DNA from: Microtetraspora sp. NBRC 13810
GTDB lineage: Bacteria; Actinomycetota; Actinomycetes; Streptosporangiales; Streptosporangiaceae
Reading direction: 5' to 3'
Assembly: GCF_030268685.1 (NCBI RefSeq)
Contig: NZ_BSRQ01000003.1
Coordinates: 286,598 to 350,597 of the forward strand
DNA: 64,000 nucleotides
Under the pieces are notes generated by a model, which saw only the letters and a program-made list of their open reading frames with translations, ran no database searches and was not told the DNA's origin. Numbering within the stretch: position 1 is the first letter of the stretch; each line of letters opens with the position of its first letter. This document shows, piece by piece, positions 52,251 through 60,873 of the stretch. Position numbers and translations under genes: made by a program.

Positions 52251-53411
52251 TCAACCGGCCAGCAGGCCCGCCGTGACCTCCGCCGGCCGCCGCACGCCCG
52301 CCGTCCCCATCGTGATGTCCAGGTCGGCCAGCAGGCACCGGATGACGTGCCGCACGCCGGCCTCCCCGCCGAGCCCGAGCCCGTAGGCGTAGGGACGGCC
52401 GATCAGGACCGCCCTCGCGCCCAGCGCCAGCGCCTTGAGCACGTCGGAGCCGGTGCGCACGCCGCTGTCGAACAGCACGGTGAGCCGGTCCCCCACCTCC
52501 TCCACCACCGCGGGCAGCGCGTCCAGCGCGCCGATCGCGCCGTCGACCTGCCGTCCGCCGTGGTTGGACACGACGACGCCGTCCATGCCCGCGTCCGCGG
52601 CCCGCCGCGCGTCGGCGGGATGCAGGATCCCCTTCAGCAGGATCGGCCGGTCCCAGTGGTCCCGCAGGAACCCCAGGTCCTCCCAGGTGAGCGAGGGGTT
52701 GCCGAAGGTGGCCTGCCAGGCCGCGATCGCCTCGCGCCGGTTGCCCGCGCCGATCGGGCCGCCGACCTTCTTCTGGAACACCGGGTCGGAGAAGTAGTTG
52801 GCGACGCCGACGCCGCGCAGGAACGGCAGGTAGCCGCGGTCCAGGTCGCGTGGCCGCCAGCCGAGTGTATGGGTGTCCAGCGTGACGACCAGCGCCTGGA
52901 AGCCGGCGGCGTGCGCGCGCTGCAGGAAGCTCGCCGCGAGGTCGGGGTCCCCGGGCCAGTAGAGCTGGAACCAGCGCGGGCCGCCGGCGCCCGCCTCCGC
53001 CACCTCCTCCATCGAGTGGGCCGCGGCGGTGCTCAGCACCATCGGCGTCCCCTGCGCCGCCGCCGCGCGCGCCACGGCGATCTCCCCGTCCGGGTGCATG
53101 ATCGTCAGGACGCCGACCGGGCCGAGCAGCACCGGCGCCGGCAGCCGGTGGCCGAACAGCTCCACCGACAGGTCGCGGGCGGCCACGTCGCGCAGCATCC
53201 GGGGCACGATCCGCCTGCGCTCGAAGGCGTCGCGGTTGGCGCGGGCCGTCCACCCTGTGCCCGCGGACCCGGCGACGTATCCGAACGCCCGCGGGTCGAG
53301 CCGCTCGCGCGCGAGCCCCTCCAGCTCGGTGAGGCCGGTGGGCAGCTCCGGCACCAGGCCGCGCAGCCCGTTGAGGTAGATCTCGTTCTGGTAGTCGGCG
53401 AGAGCACCCAT
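52251..53411 (-). CDS. FMN-dependent alpha-hydroxy-acid oxidase, lactate 2-monooxygenase-like
   Basis: 386-residue TIM-barrel flavoprotein. Its start (YQNEIYLNGLRGLVPELP), length and the inserted loop 4 (GWRPRDLDRGYLPFLRGVGVANYFSDPVFQKK) follow mycobacterial lactate 2-monooxygenase rather than LldD. Catalytic motifs: ILLKGI, SNHGGRQ (His base) and FDSGVRTGSDV (FMN phosphate). It would oxidise a 2-hydroxy acid; lactate is the default but the operon suggests a CoA-linked or branched substrate. The ATG has AGGAG upstream. It is the last gene of a three-gene operon. Confidence 0.9.
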   Translation of the reverse strand: MGALADYQNEIYLNGLRGLVPELPTGLTELEGLARERLDPRAFGYVAGSAGTGWTARANRDAFERRRIVPRMLRDVAARDLSVELFGHRLPAPVLLGPVGVLTIMHPDGEIAVARAAAAQGTPMVLSTAAAHSMEEVAEAGAGGPRWFQLYWPGDPDLAASFLQRAHAAGFQALVVTLDTHTLGWRPRDLDRGYLPFLRGVGVANYFSDPVFQKKVGGPIGAGNRREAIAAWQATFGNPSLTWEDLGFLRDHWDRPILLKGILHPADARRAADAGMDGVVVSNHGGRQVDGAIGALDALPAVVEEVGDRLTVLFDSGVRTGSDVLKALALGARAVLIGRPYAYGLGLGGEAGVRHVIRCLLADLDITMGTAGVRRPAEVTAGLLAG

Positions 53412-53431
53412 GGTGATCTCCTGTGGTCGGT

Positions 53432-54700
53432 TCACGGTACGGCCGGCGGCTGGTCCGCGCCGGCCGGGGCGGCGGGCGGGCCGCCCTCCTCGCCCGCGTC
53501 GCCGGGCGAGACCAGGGCGCCGGCGCGCCGCAGCCCGGTGATCTGGGAGTCGTCATACCCCAGTTCACGCAGGATCTGCACGTTGTGCTCGCCCTGGCGG
53601 GCCGGCGGCTCCTCACCCTGCCGCTCGCCGCCGTCCGGCCCGAAGTGCCACGGCGGGCCCGGGACCGGGATCTCGCCGCCGGCGCGGTCGGGCACGTGCC
53701 GTACCGCGCCCCACCGCGCGGCCCATTCGCCGCCGGCGACGTCGGCGAGGGTGCGCACCCGCCCGGTGGCGATCTTGGCCTCGTCGAGCTGGACGTCGAG
53801 CGAGGCCATGTCGTCGAAGGTCCAGATCCAGTCCTGGACGATCGCGTGCAGCTCCTCCAGGTGCGCCCGGCGGGCCTGCGGGGTGCGGAAGCGCGGGTCG
53901 CGGGCGAGTTCGGGGCGGCGCATCGCGGCGAGGTAGGCGGGGAAGGACATGCTGCCCACCATGCTCATCGGGCAGACGAACGTCTCGCCGCCGGGACCGG
54001 TGAAGAACGGGCAGTCCGTCGCGCCCAGGATGGGCGTCTCCGCTCCGAGGTCGAGGCCGGACAGGTCGGCGTGCACCCGCTCGTCGACCGACAGCATGAC
54101 CGCGGCCATCGCCACGTCCACGTACCGCCCCTCGCCGGTCGCGTCCCGGTGGCGCAGCGCGGCCAGTATCGCGATCGCGGCGTGCAGCCCGGCGTAGACG
54201 TCGGCGTGCGACAGGGAGTCGGTGCGCAGGGCGCCGAACTGCTCCCGGGTGAGGTCCGTGAGGCCCGTCTCGGCCTGCACGGTCGGGGCGTAGGCCATCC
54301 GCGAGCTCCAGGCGCCGTGCTGGCCGTACCCGCTGATCGAGGCGTACACGACGCGCGGGTTGCGGGCCGCGACGTCGTCGTAGCCCAGGCCGAAGGAGGC
54401 CAGGGTGCCCGGGCGGAAGTTCTCCACGACGACGTCCGCGCGGTCGCACAGCCGCAGCGCGACCTCCCGGGCGCCGGGGACGTTGAGGTCGACGGAGACG
54501 TTACGCTTGCCGGCGTTCTGCTGGGCGTAGTAGCCGGAGATCTCCCCCCACCGGGGGAAGGCCCGCCGGGCCATGTCCCCGGCGGGCGGCTCCACCTTGA
54601 CCACCTCGGCCCCGAGCTCGTGCAGGGTGCGCGCGCACAGCGGCCCGGCCAGCACCCGGGAGAAGTCCACGACGCGGATCCCGTCGAGCAGCGCGGTCAT
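53432..54700 (-). CDS. CaiB/BaiF-type (family III) CoA transferase
   Basis: 422 residues. VVDFSRVLAGPLCARTLHELGAEVVKVEPPAGD is the family III N-terminal motif. NAGKRNVSVDLN and VVVENFRPGTLASFGLGYDD follow. SHADVYAGLHAA holds the probable catalytic Asp. It moves CoA between carboxylic acids. It begins two bases after the enoyl-CoA-hydratase-like gene ends and lies 20 bases before the oxidase. The last 30 residues are a low-complexity Gly/Ala/Pro tail. Confidence 0.93.
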   Translation of the reverse strand: MTALLDGIRVVDFSRVLAGPLCARTLHELGAEVVKVEPPAGDMARRAFPRWGEISGYYAQQNAGKRNVSVDLNVPGAREVALRLCDRADVVVENFRPGTLASFGLGYDDVAARNPRVVYASISGYGQHGAWSSRMAYAPTVQAETGLTDLTREQFGALRTDSLSHADVYAGLHAAIAILAALRHRDATGEGRYVDVAMAAVMLSVDERVHADLSGLDLGAETPILGATDCPFFTGPGGETFVCPMSMVGSMSFPAYLAAMRRPELARDPRFRTPQARRAHLEELHAIVQDWIWTFDDMASLDVQLDEAKIATGRVRTLADVAGGEWAARWGAVRHVPDRAGGEIPVPGPPWHFGPDGGERQGEEPPARQGEHNVQILRELGYDDSQITGLRRAGALVSPGDAGEEGGPPAAPAGADQPPAVP

Positions 54701-54702
54701 CG

Positions 54703-55503
54703 CTAGCACCCCCTGAACTCGGCCAGGCCGGGACCGGCGCGCCGGTAGGACTCGACCCCCTCGGCGAAGTCGCGGGAGCGGAAGATCGGCTTCTGGAGTC
54801 CGGCCATCGCCTCGTCGGCGGCGGCCACGCCCTCGTTCTCGGCGATCGACACCAGCGCCTTCGTCGCCGCGTGGGCCACGGTCGGCCCGGCGGCGAGCTC
54901 GCGGGCGAGGCTCATCGTGGCGGCGTCCAGTCGTTCGTCGGGGACCACGCGGTTGATGACGCCCCAGCGTTCCATGGTGCGCGCGTCGTAGCGGCGGCCG
55001 AGCATCGCCATCTCCTTCGCGCGCGCGGCGCCGGCCCGCTGGACGATCCGCTGGACGCCGCCCATCAGCGGGTGCAGCCCCACGGTGGCCTCCACCGATC
55101 CCAGCCTGGCCGACTCGCCCGCCACGACGAGGTCGCAGGCCAGGGCCAGCTCCAGGCCGCCGCCGACGCAGACCCCGTGCACCCGGGCCACGACCGGGAT
55201 CGGCAGCTCGCCGAACGCGCGCAGCACCTCGGTCAGCCCCCAGTCCAGCACGCCGTCGCCGCGCGCGGCGGCGGCGGCCATGGCGTCGAGGTCGGCGCCC
55301 GCGGAGAAGTGCCGCAGCCCGCTGCCCAGCACGGCGGCGCGGGCGCCCTGCCCGGCGACCCAGGCCAGCGCCTCGACGATGTGCCCGGACATCTCCCCGT
55401 CGAGCAGGTTGTAGGGCCGGTGGCACAGGGTCAGCACGGCCACGGTGTCCGCCATCCGCCGCTCGATCGGGCTGTGGCGGGCCTCGGTTGCGGGCGGTGA
55501 CAT
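54703..55503 (-). CDS. enoyl-CoA hydratase/isomerase family protein
   Basis: 266 residues of the crotonase fold. HFSAGADLDAMA and GVCVGGGLELALACD form the oxyanion hole. SVEATVGLHPLMGG holds the second catalytic-region Glu. It probably hydrates or isomerises an acyl-CoA made by the CoA transferase. The first gene of the operon, with a GGAGG ribosome site at its ATG. It is divergent from the SDR gene, with a 23-bp palindrome between. Confidence 0.93.
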   Translation of the reverse strand: MSPPATEARHSPIERRMADTVAVLTLCHRPYNLLDGEMSGHIVEALAWVAGQGARAAVLGSGLRHFSAGADLDAMAAAAARGDGVLDWGLTEVLRAFGELPIPVVARVHGVCVGGGLELALACDLVVAGESARLGSVEATVGLHPLMGGVQRIVQRAGAARAKEMAMLGRRYDARTMERWGVINRVVPDERLDAATMSLARELAAGPTVAHAATKALVSIAENEGVAAADEAMAGLQKPIFRSRDFAEGVESYRRAGPGLAEFRGC

Positions 55504-55621
55504 CGGCCTCCCCCTCCCCTCGGCTGACTTTCAATATGAAAGCCTACCTTTCTCGCAGCCTACGCCGGGAGCCCCCTCCCCGCAAGTCGGCGGTCCATCA
55601 CCGCCGGTTGGGCGTATCGTG

Positions 55622-55644
55622 GTGTACGAAACCGTTCCGTACAC
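55622..55644. promoter_or_regulatory. 23-bp palindrome, probable TetR operator
   Basis: GTGTACGAAAC-C-GTTCCGTACAC, symmetric at 10 of 11 positions. It lies 15 bases before the SDR start and about 120 bases from the divergent hydratase start. The TetR gene follows the SDR, so this is its likely site and may control both directions. Confidence 0.7.
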
Positions 55645-55658
55645 TCGGAGGCATCCCC

Positions 55659-56567
55659 ATGACGACCTGGACCGTCCGCGACATCCCCCCGCTTACTGGG
55701 GTCAACGCGCTGGTGACCGGGGCGAGCAGCGGCATCGGCGTCCCCACGGCGCTGGAGCTGGCCAGGCGCGGCGCCCGGGTCCTCCTCGCCGTCCGCGATC
55801 CGGCCAGGGGACGCGCCACGGCCGACCGCATCCGCGACCTGGTCCCCGGCGCGGATGTCGAGCACGGCCGGCTGGACCTCGCCGACCTGCGCTCGGTGCG
55901 CGAGTTCGCCGGCACCGTGACCGGGCCGCTCGACCTGCTCGTCAACAACGCGGGCCTCGGCATGGTCCGGCGCGGCACCACCGCCGACGGCTTCGAGACG
56001 CAGTTCGGCGTCAACCATCTGGGGCACTTCGCGCTGACCGGGCTGCTGCTGCCCCGCCTGCTCGCCCGGGGCGAGGGCCGCCCAACGGCGCGCGTCGTGA
56101 CCGTCTCCAGCGACGCGCACGCGTGGGGCCGGATCGACTTCGACGACCTGGCGCTGGAGCGGCGCTACGGCCGGTTCTCCGCCTACGGCCGGTCCAAGCT
56201 GGCCAACCTGATGTTCGCCAGGGAGTTGCAGCGCAGGGCGGACGAGGCGGGCGCCGGCCTGCTGAGCCTCGCGGCGCATCCCGGGGCGACCGCCACCCCC
56301 TTCGTCAAGGCCGGACCGCTCACCGGCGCGCTCGTGGCGGTGGCCCGGCTGATGATGAGGTCCCCCGAGGAGGGCGCCGTGCCCTCGCTCTACGCGGCGA
56401 CCTCGCCGGACGCGCGGGGCGGCGAGTTCATCGGCCCGGGGCCGAAGCGGCTGACGCCTTCGGCCAAGGCGTACGACGAGGGGGTGGCACGGCGGCTGTG
56501 GGAGGTCTCGTGCGAGCTCACCGGCGTAGACTTCGCACAGTTCGGGCGGCACGCCACACACGGGTGA
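55659..56567 (+). CDS. short-chain dehydrogenase/reductase
   Basis: 302-residue SDR, WW-domain-oxidoreductase/retinol-dehydrogenase-like. TGASSGIG (cofactor), NNAG, SSDAHAWG (Ser) and YGRSKLAN (Tyr-x-x-x-Lys) are intact. The Arg residues after the first strand favour NADPH. The ATG at 55659 has CGGAGG seven bases upstream, just after the palindromic operator. It precedes TetR by 58 bases. Confidence 0.95.
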   Translation: MTTWTVRDIPPLTGVNALVTGASSGIGVPTALELARRGARVLLAVRDPARGRATADRIRDLVPGADVEHGRLDLADLRSVREFAGTVTGPLDLLVNNAGLGMVRRGTTADGFETQFGVNHLGHFALTGLLLPRLLARGEGRPTARVVTVSSDAHAWGRIDFDDLALERRYGRFSAYGRSKLANLMFARELQRRADEAGAGLLSLAAHPGATATPFVKAGPLTGALVAVARLMMRSPEEGAVPSLYAATSPDARGGEFIGPGPKRLTPSAKAYDEGVARRLWEVSCELTGVDFAQFGRHATHG

Positions 56568-56625
56568 CCGCGCCGGCCCGCAGAAACCCCGCGGACCACG
56601 GGGTCCCGGAGGAGAGGGTGAGCGC

Positions 56626-57228
56626 GTGCGGACCGAGGACGGCGGGGCGGCCGGGACCCGCAGGCTCGACCCCGGCCGGGAGCACGCGATCCTCGACGCC
56701 GCCCTCGGCCTGCTCGCCGAGGTCGGCTACGACCGCATGTCGATCGACCAGATCGCCCGCAGGGCCGGGGCCAGCAAGGCCACGATCTACCGGCGCTGGA
56801 CGGGCAAGCCCGAGATCGTCGTCGACGTCATCTGCCACCGGATGGACCTGGCGGTCGCGGAGCCCCCGGACACCGGCTCGCTGCGCGGCGACCTGGTCGC
56901 GCTGTGCCGTTCGCTGTGCGAGACGTTGGAGGTCAAGCGGGATCTCGTCCTCGGGCTGATCCCGACCCTGCTCGCCGACCCGGAGCTCGCCACCGCCCTG
57001 CGCGCCCATCTGCCCGGCCAGAACCTCACCGGCATGGTGCTGGTGCTCGGCCGGGCCCGCGAGCGGGGCGACCTCGCCGGCCCGGTCGAGCCCGCGGAGC
57101 CGGTCGCGGTGGTCGAGGCGATGATCTTCCGTCAGATGTTCTTCGGCGGCCGTCCGCTCGACGACGAGTTCGTCCGCTCGACGGTGGACCGGGTCCTGCT
57201 CCCGCTGATCCGCGCCTGGACCGCCTGA
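56626..57228 (+). CDS. TetR-family transcriptional regulator
   Basis: 200 residues. HTH: AILDAALGLLAEVGYDRMSIDQIARRAGASKATIYRRWTGK. The C-terminal ligand domain (TetR_C_16-like) follows. GTG start with GGAGGAGAGG upstream. It is downstream of the SDR and is the likely ligand-responsive repressor binding the 55622-55644 palindrome, controlling the SDR and the divergent CoA operon. Confidence 0.93.
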   Translation: MRTEDGGAAGTRRLDPGREHAILDAALGLLAEVGYDRMSIDQIARRAGASKATIYRRWTGKPEIVVDVICHRMDLAVAEPPDTGSLRGDLVALCRSLCETLEVKRDLVLGLIPTLLADPELATALRAHLPGQNLTGMVLVLGRARERGDLAGPVEPAEPVAVVEAMIFRQMFFGGRPLDDEFVRSTVDRVLLPLIRAWTA

Positions 57229-57253
57229 CCCCGCCCACAAATACCCCCATGTC

Positions 57254-57300
57254 CTGATATATCACCATTGTGTGGGAGCGCTCCCAACGACTGATATATC
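57254..57300 (+). repeat. direct repeat CTGATATATC flanking the first CebR box
   Basis: The 10-mer occurs at 57254-57263 and 57291-57300, 37 bases apart, on either side of the operator at 57273-57286. The AT-rich repeat may be promoter elements or a second regulator's site. Confidence 0.4.
57273..57286. promoter_or_regulatory. CebR/CelR operator, box 1
   Basis: TGGGAGCGCTCCCA, a perfect 14-bp palindrome identical to the CelR/CebR consensus of Thermobifida and Streptomyces. It lies 245 bases before the cebE start. Confidence 0.9.
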
Positions 57301-57402
57301 CCCCAAAGCGCCTTATATCGCCATTTCAGATGCCAGTCAGCCGCCGGAGTAACAGTTAGGTTTCGGCGTATTGACGTCCCGGTTCCACATCGGCCAGTCT
57401 CG

Positions 57403-57416
57403 TGGGAGCGCTCCCA
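57403..57416. promoter_or_regulatory. CebR/CelR operator, box 2
   Basis: The second exact TGGGAGCGCTCCCA, 115 bases before cebE and 130 bases (centre to centre) from box 1. Two sites allow looping or tighter repression. Confidence 0.9.
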
Positions 57417-57530
57417 AAACATCGGGGACTCACGCGAATACGCAGCGCATCGTGCCACCGCGTTGTCGGGGACCGGGTCGCGATGTTCCATCTCCCATCG
57501 AATCGGGCGACCACCTGAGAGGGGTCCGGA

Positions 57531-58892
57531 ATGACGATCAAGAAGCGGCCCGGCCGCTTAGCCTCCGCCGCCGTGGCGATGGCCGCGGCGCTGGCCGTCG
57601 CGGCGTGCGGCGGCGGCGGGGAACCGGCGGCGACCGGTGGCACGTCCTCGGCGCCCAACGAGAAGATCACCCTCACTCTGCAGACCTTCGGCGGCGGCAC
57701 CAACTTCGGCTACAAGGCGGCCGTCGACAAGTGGAACCAGGAACACCCGAACATCCAGGTCAAGTACACGAACCTCACCCCGGACTTCGAGAACCAGTAC
57801 TGGCCGCAGATGCTGAACTGGCTCCAGGCGGGCAAGGGCGCCGGTGACGTCATCGGCATCGACGAGGCCGGCATGGGCCTCGCCAAGGCCCGCCCGCAGT
57901 TCTTCACCGACCTCGGCCAGTACGGCCTGCAGAGCCGCCAGGGCGACTTCCCCGCCTGGAAGTGGGAGAACGGGATCAACGCCGAGGGCAAGCTGTTCGC
58001 CCTGGGCACCGACGTCGGCGGCATGGCGGTCGCCTACCGCAAGGACCTCTTCGAGAAGGCCGGCCTGCCCACCGACCGCGAGGAGGTCGCCAAGCTCTGG
58101 GCGACCTGGGACGACTTCATCGAGACCGGTAAGAAGTTCCAGGAGAAGGTCCCCGACACGAAGTTCATCGACGGCCTGAACACCTGGTTCAACGTCGTGC
58201 TGTCGCAGGAGGCGGCCAAGAACGGCGACGTCTCCTACTACAGCAAGGACAACCAGCTCATCGTGGAGAGCAACCCGGCGGTGAGGTCGGCCTTCGACTT
58301 CGCCACCAAGGTCAACTCGGCGGGCATCTCGGCCAAGCTGCGCAACTTCCAGGACCCGTGGTTCGCGGGCATGCGCCAGGGCGCCTTCGCCACCGTCGGC
58401 GCGCCCGGCTGGATGCTCGGCGTGATCCAGGGCACGATCACCGAGGACGGCGAGAAGCCCGACCAGGGCAAGGGCCAGTGGGACGTCGCCACCGCGCCCG
58501 GCGGCGGCGGAGGCAACTGGGGCGGCTCGTGGCTGGCCGTGCCGAAGCAGTCGCAGCACCCGAAGGAGGCCGCGGAGCTGCTCAGCTACCTGACCAGCCC
58601 CGAGGCCCAGCTCCTGGCCTTCAAGGAGGGCGGCAACCTGCCGAGCACCATCCCGGCGCAGGACAGCCCCGACCTGCAGAGCGCGGTCAACGAGTGGTTC
58701 AGCGGCGCCCCGCTGGGCGCGATCTACGGCCCGTCCGTCAAGTCGCTGCCGCCGATCTTCCTCGGTGAGAAGCACTCGCAGACCAAGGCGGAGGTGGAGA
58801 ACGTGATCCTCGGCATGGACGAGGGCTCGATCCCCGTCGGTCAGGCATGGCAGAGGTTCATCGACGAGGCCAAGAAGGTGGCGGACGGCTGA
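57531..58892 (+). CDS. cebE: cellobiose/cello-oligosaccharide-binding lipoprotein
   Basis: 453 residues. Signal peptide with the lipobox VAAC-G near residue 25. SBP_bac_1-type fold: TLQTFGGGTNFGYKAAVDKWNQEHPNIQV; VIGIDEAGMGLAKARPQF. It binds cellobiose or a related beta-glucoside outside the cell and delivers it to cebFG. The role rests on the two CebR boxes upstream, the beta-glucosidase gene and the local LacI. ATG 57531 follows GAGAGGGG. A hairpin after the stop (58910-58943) would raise its level relative to the permeases. Confidence 0.92.
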   Translation: MTIKKRPGRLASAAVAMAAALAVAACGGGGEPAATGGTSSAPNEKITLTLQTFGGGTNFGYKAAVDKWNQEHPNIQVKYTNLTPDFENQYWPQMLNWLQAGKGAGDVIGIDEAGMGLAKARPQFFTDLGQYGLQSRQGDFPAWKWENGINAEGKLFALGTDVGGMAVAYRKDLFEKAGLPTDREEVAKLWATWDDFIETGKKFQEKVPDTKFIDGLNTWFNVVLSQEAAKNGDVSYYSKDNQLIVESNPAVRSAFDFATKVNSAGISAKLRNFQDPWFAGMRQGAFATVGAPGWMLGVIQGTITEDGEKPDQGKGQWDVATAPGGGGGNWGGSWLAVPKQSQHPKEAAELLSYLTSPEAQLLAFKEGGNLPSTIPAQDSPDLQSAVNEWFSGAPLGAIYGPSVKSLPPIFLGEKHSQTKAEVENVILGMDEGSIPVGQAWQRFIDEAKKVADG

Positions 58893-58909
58893 CGCCGCCC
58901 CACCCGTCC

Positions 58910-58943
58910 CCGGCCCGCCACGGCGAACGCTCCGGCGGGCCGG
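58910..58943 (+). terminator. attenuating hairpin between the binding protein and permease genes
   Basis: CCGGCCCGCC and GGCGGGCCGG form a perfect 10-bp stem with a 14-base loop, 17 bases after the cebE stop. Such hairpins commonly keep binding-protein mRNA in excess. Confidence 0.6.
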
Positions 58944-59014
58944 CGGCCGACCTCCCGAGCGGGCCGCAGGCGAGCGCGCCGGCGGCCGCTCCGAACGCCG
59001 AAAGGTGACCTCCG

Positions 59015-59992
59015 ATGAGCCTCCACGTCGAGACGGGGCCGCGGGCCGACGCCCGCGCGCCCGGTCGCCGCCCACGGCAGGGCGGGCGCGGGCCGCGCGG
59101 CCGGCTGCCGGCCATGTTCGACCTGCGTGTGACGCCCTACCTTCTCATCTCCCCTTATTTCCTGCTCTTCGCCGTCTTCGGGCTTTTCCCGCTCGCCTTC
59201 ACGTTCTGGACCTCGCTGCAGAAGTACGAACTCGCCGGGGACGCGGAGTTCACCGGGCTGGACAACTACGTCAAGCTGATGAGCGACGGCGACTTCTGGA
59301 ACGCCGTCGTGAACACTGTCGGCATCTTCGTCCTGGCGACCGTTCCCCAGCTCGTCCTGGCCCTGCTGCTGGCCAACGCGCTCAACAAGCGCATCCGCGG
59401 GCGGTTGTTCTTCCGGATGGGCGTGCTCATCCCCCTGGTCACCTCGATCGTGGCCGTCGCGGTGGTCTTCACCCAGCTCTACGGCCGTGACTACGGGATG
59501 ATCAACTGGATCCTGGGCCTGTTCGGGGTGGACAACATCGCCTGGCAGAACGAGAAGTGGTCCTCCTGGATCGCGATCGCCACGATGGTCGACTGGCGCT
59601 GGACGGGGTACAACGCGATCATCTACCTCGCCGGGATGCAGACCATCCCGCGCGACCTGTACGAGGCGGCGTCGATCGACGGCGCGAGCCCGCGCCGCCA
59701 GTTCTGGCAGATCACGCTGCCGATGCTGCGCCCGATCATCGTCTTCACCGTCTTCGTCTCCACGATCGGCGGCCTCACGCTGTTCGCCGAGCCCGTCCTG
59801 TTCAACAACGGCCGGATGGACGGCGGCAGCACCGGCCAGTTCCAGACGGTCGCGATGTACATCGTCGAGCAGGGCTTCCGGCGCTTCGAGTACGGCTACG
59901 CCGCCACGGTCGCCTGGATGCTGTTCCTGCTCATCCTCGTCGGCGTCCTCATCAACTACTTCCTGGCACGCCGCATCGGGGGCGCGAAATGA
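59015..59992 (+). CDS. cebF: sugar ABC transporter permease (CebF-like)
   Basis: 325 residues. A 35-residue Arg-rich cytosolic tail precedes six membrane helices. EAA loop: DLYEAASIDGASPRRQFWQITLP. The ATG has AAAGG upstream and the gene overlaps cebG by four bases (ATGA). There is no ATPase gene in the operon. Confidence 0.94.
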   Translation: MSLHVETGPRADARAPGRRPRQGGRGPRGRLPAMFDLRVTPYLLISPYFLLFAVFGLFPLAFTFWTSLQKYELAGDAEFTGLDNYVKLMSDGDFWNAVVNTVGIFVLATVPQLVLALLLANALNKRIRGRLFFRMGVLIPLVTSIVAVAVVFTQLYGRDYGMINWILGLFGVDNIAWQNEKWSSWIAIATMVDWRWTGYNAIIYLAGMQTIPRDLYEAASIDGASPRRQFWQITLPMLRPIIVFTVFVSTIGGLTLFAEPVLFNNGRMDGGSTGQFQTVAMYIVEQGFRRFEYGYAATVAWMLFLLILVGVLINYFLARRIGGAK

Positions 59993-60873
59993 CCACGATC
60001 ACGCAGACCCGCCCGCGGGTCGCGGGCAGGGTGCGGGACCGGCGGGACCCCTTCAGGGCGACCCCGCTCACCAAGGCGGCGCTGATCTTCACCGTGCTGC
60101 TGTCGATCTTCCCGATCTACTGGATGATCGTCATCGCCTCGCGGACCACCGCGCAGGCCGTGGACGTCCCGCCGCCGCTGCTGCCCGGCGGGAACCTCGG
60201 CGAGAACATCGCCCGGGTGTTCGCCACCGAGGACGCCCACTTCGTCACCGGGCTGACCAACTCCCTCATCGTCACCTCCACGGTGACGTTCTCGGTGGTC
60301 GTCATATCGACGCTGGCCGGGTTCGCCTTCGGCCGGCTCCGCTTCCGCGGCCGCAACCTGCTGCTCGGGTCCATCCTGATCACGATGATGGTGCCGATCC
60401 AGCAGATGGGGGTCGTGCCGCTCTACCAGCTCATGGTGAACCTCGGCTGGACGGGCAGCCTCCAGGCGGTCATCCTGCCGTTCCTGCTCAACGGCTTCGG
60501 CGTCTTCCTGATGACGCAGTACACCGAGCAGGCGGTGCCGCAGGAACTCGTCGAGGCGGCCCGCGTGGACGGCGCCTCCACCATGCGGATCTACTGGAAC
60601 GTCGTGCTGCCCGCCGTACGGCCGGGCATGGCGGTGCTCGCGCTCCAGACGTTCATGCTCAACTGGAACGAGTTCATGTGGCCGCTGATCGTCCTGACCC
60701 CGGAGAACCCCACGGTCCAGGTGTCGATCGCCTTTCTCACCGGCCAGCACAGCACCGACTACGCCCTGATCTTCACCGGCACGGCGCTGTCCGTCCTCCC
60801 CCTGATCATCGTCTTCATCGCGTTCGGCCGGCAGATCGTCGGCGGCCTCATGGAAGGTGCAGTCAAAGCGTGA
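59989..60873 (+). CDS. cebG: sugar ABC transporter permease (CebG-like)
   Basis: 294 residues, six membrane helices, EAA loop ELVEAARVDGASTMRIYWNVVLP. It pairs with cebF. Start ATG at 59989 overlaps the cebF stop, and its own stop overlaps the beta-glucosidase GTG, so the three are translationally coupled. Confidence 0.94.
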   Translation: MTTITQTRPRVAGRVRDRRDPFRATPLTKAALIFTVLLSIFPIYWMIVIASRTTAQAVDVPPPLLPGGNLGENIARVFATEDAHFVTGLTNSLIVTSTVTFSVVVISTLAGFAFGRLRFRGRNLLLGSILITMMVPIQQMGVVPLYQLMVNLGWTGSLQAVILPFLLNGFGVFLMTQYTEQAVPQELVEAARVDGASTMRIYWNVVLPAVRPGMAVLALQTFMLNWNEFMWPLIVLTPENPTVQVSIAFLTGQHSTDYALIFTGTALSVLPLIIVFIAFGRQIVGGLMEGAVKA

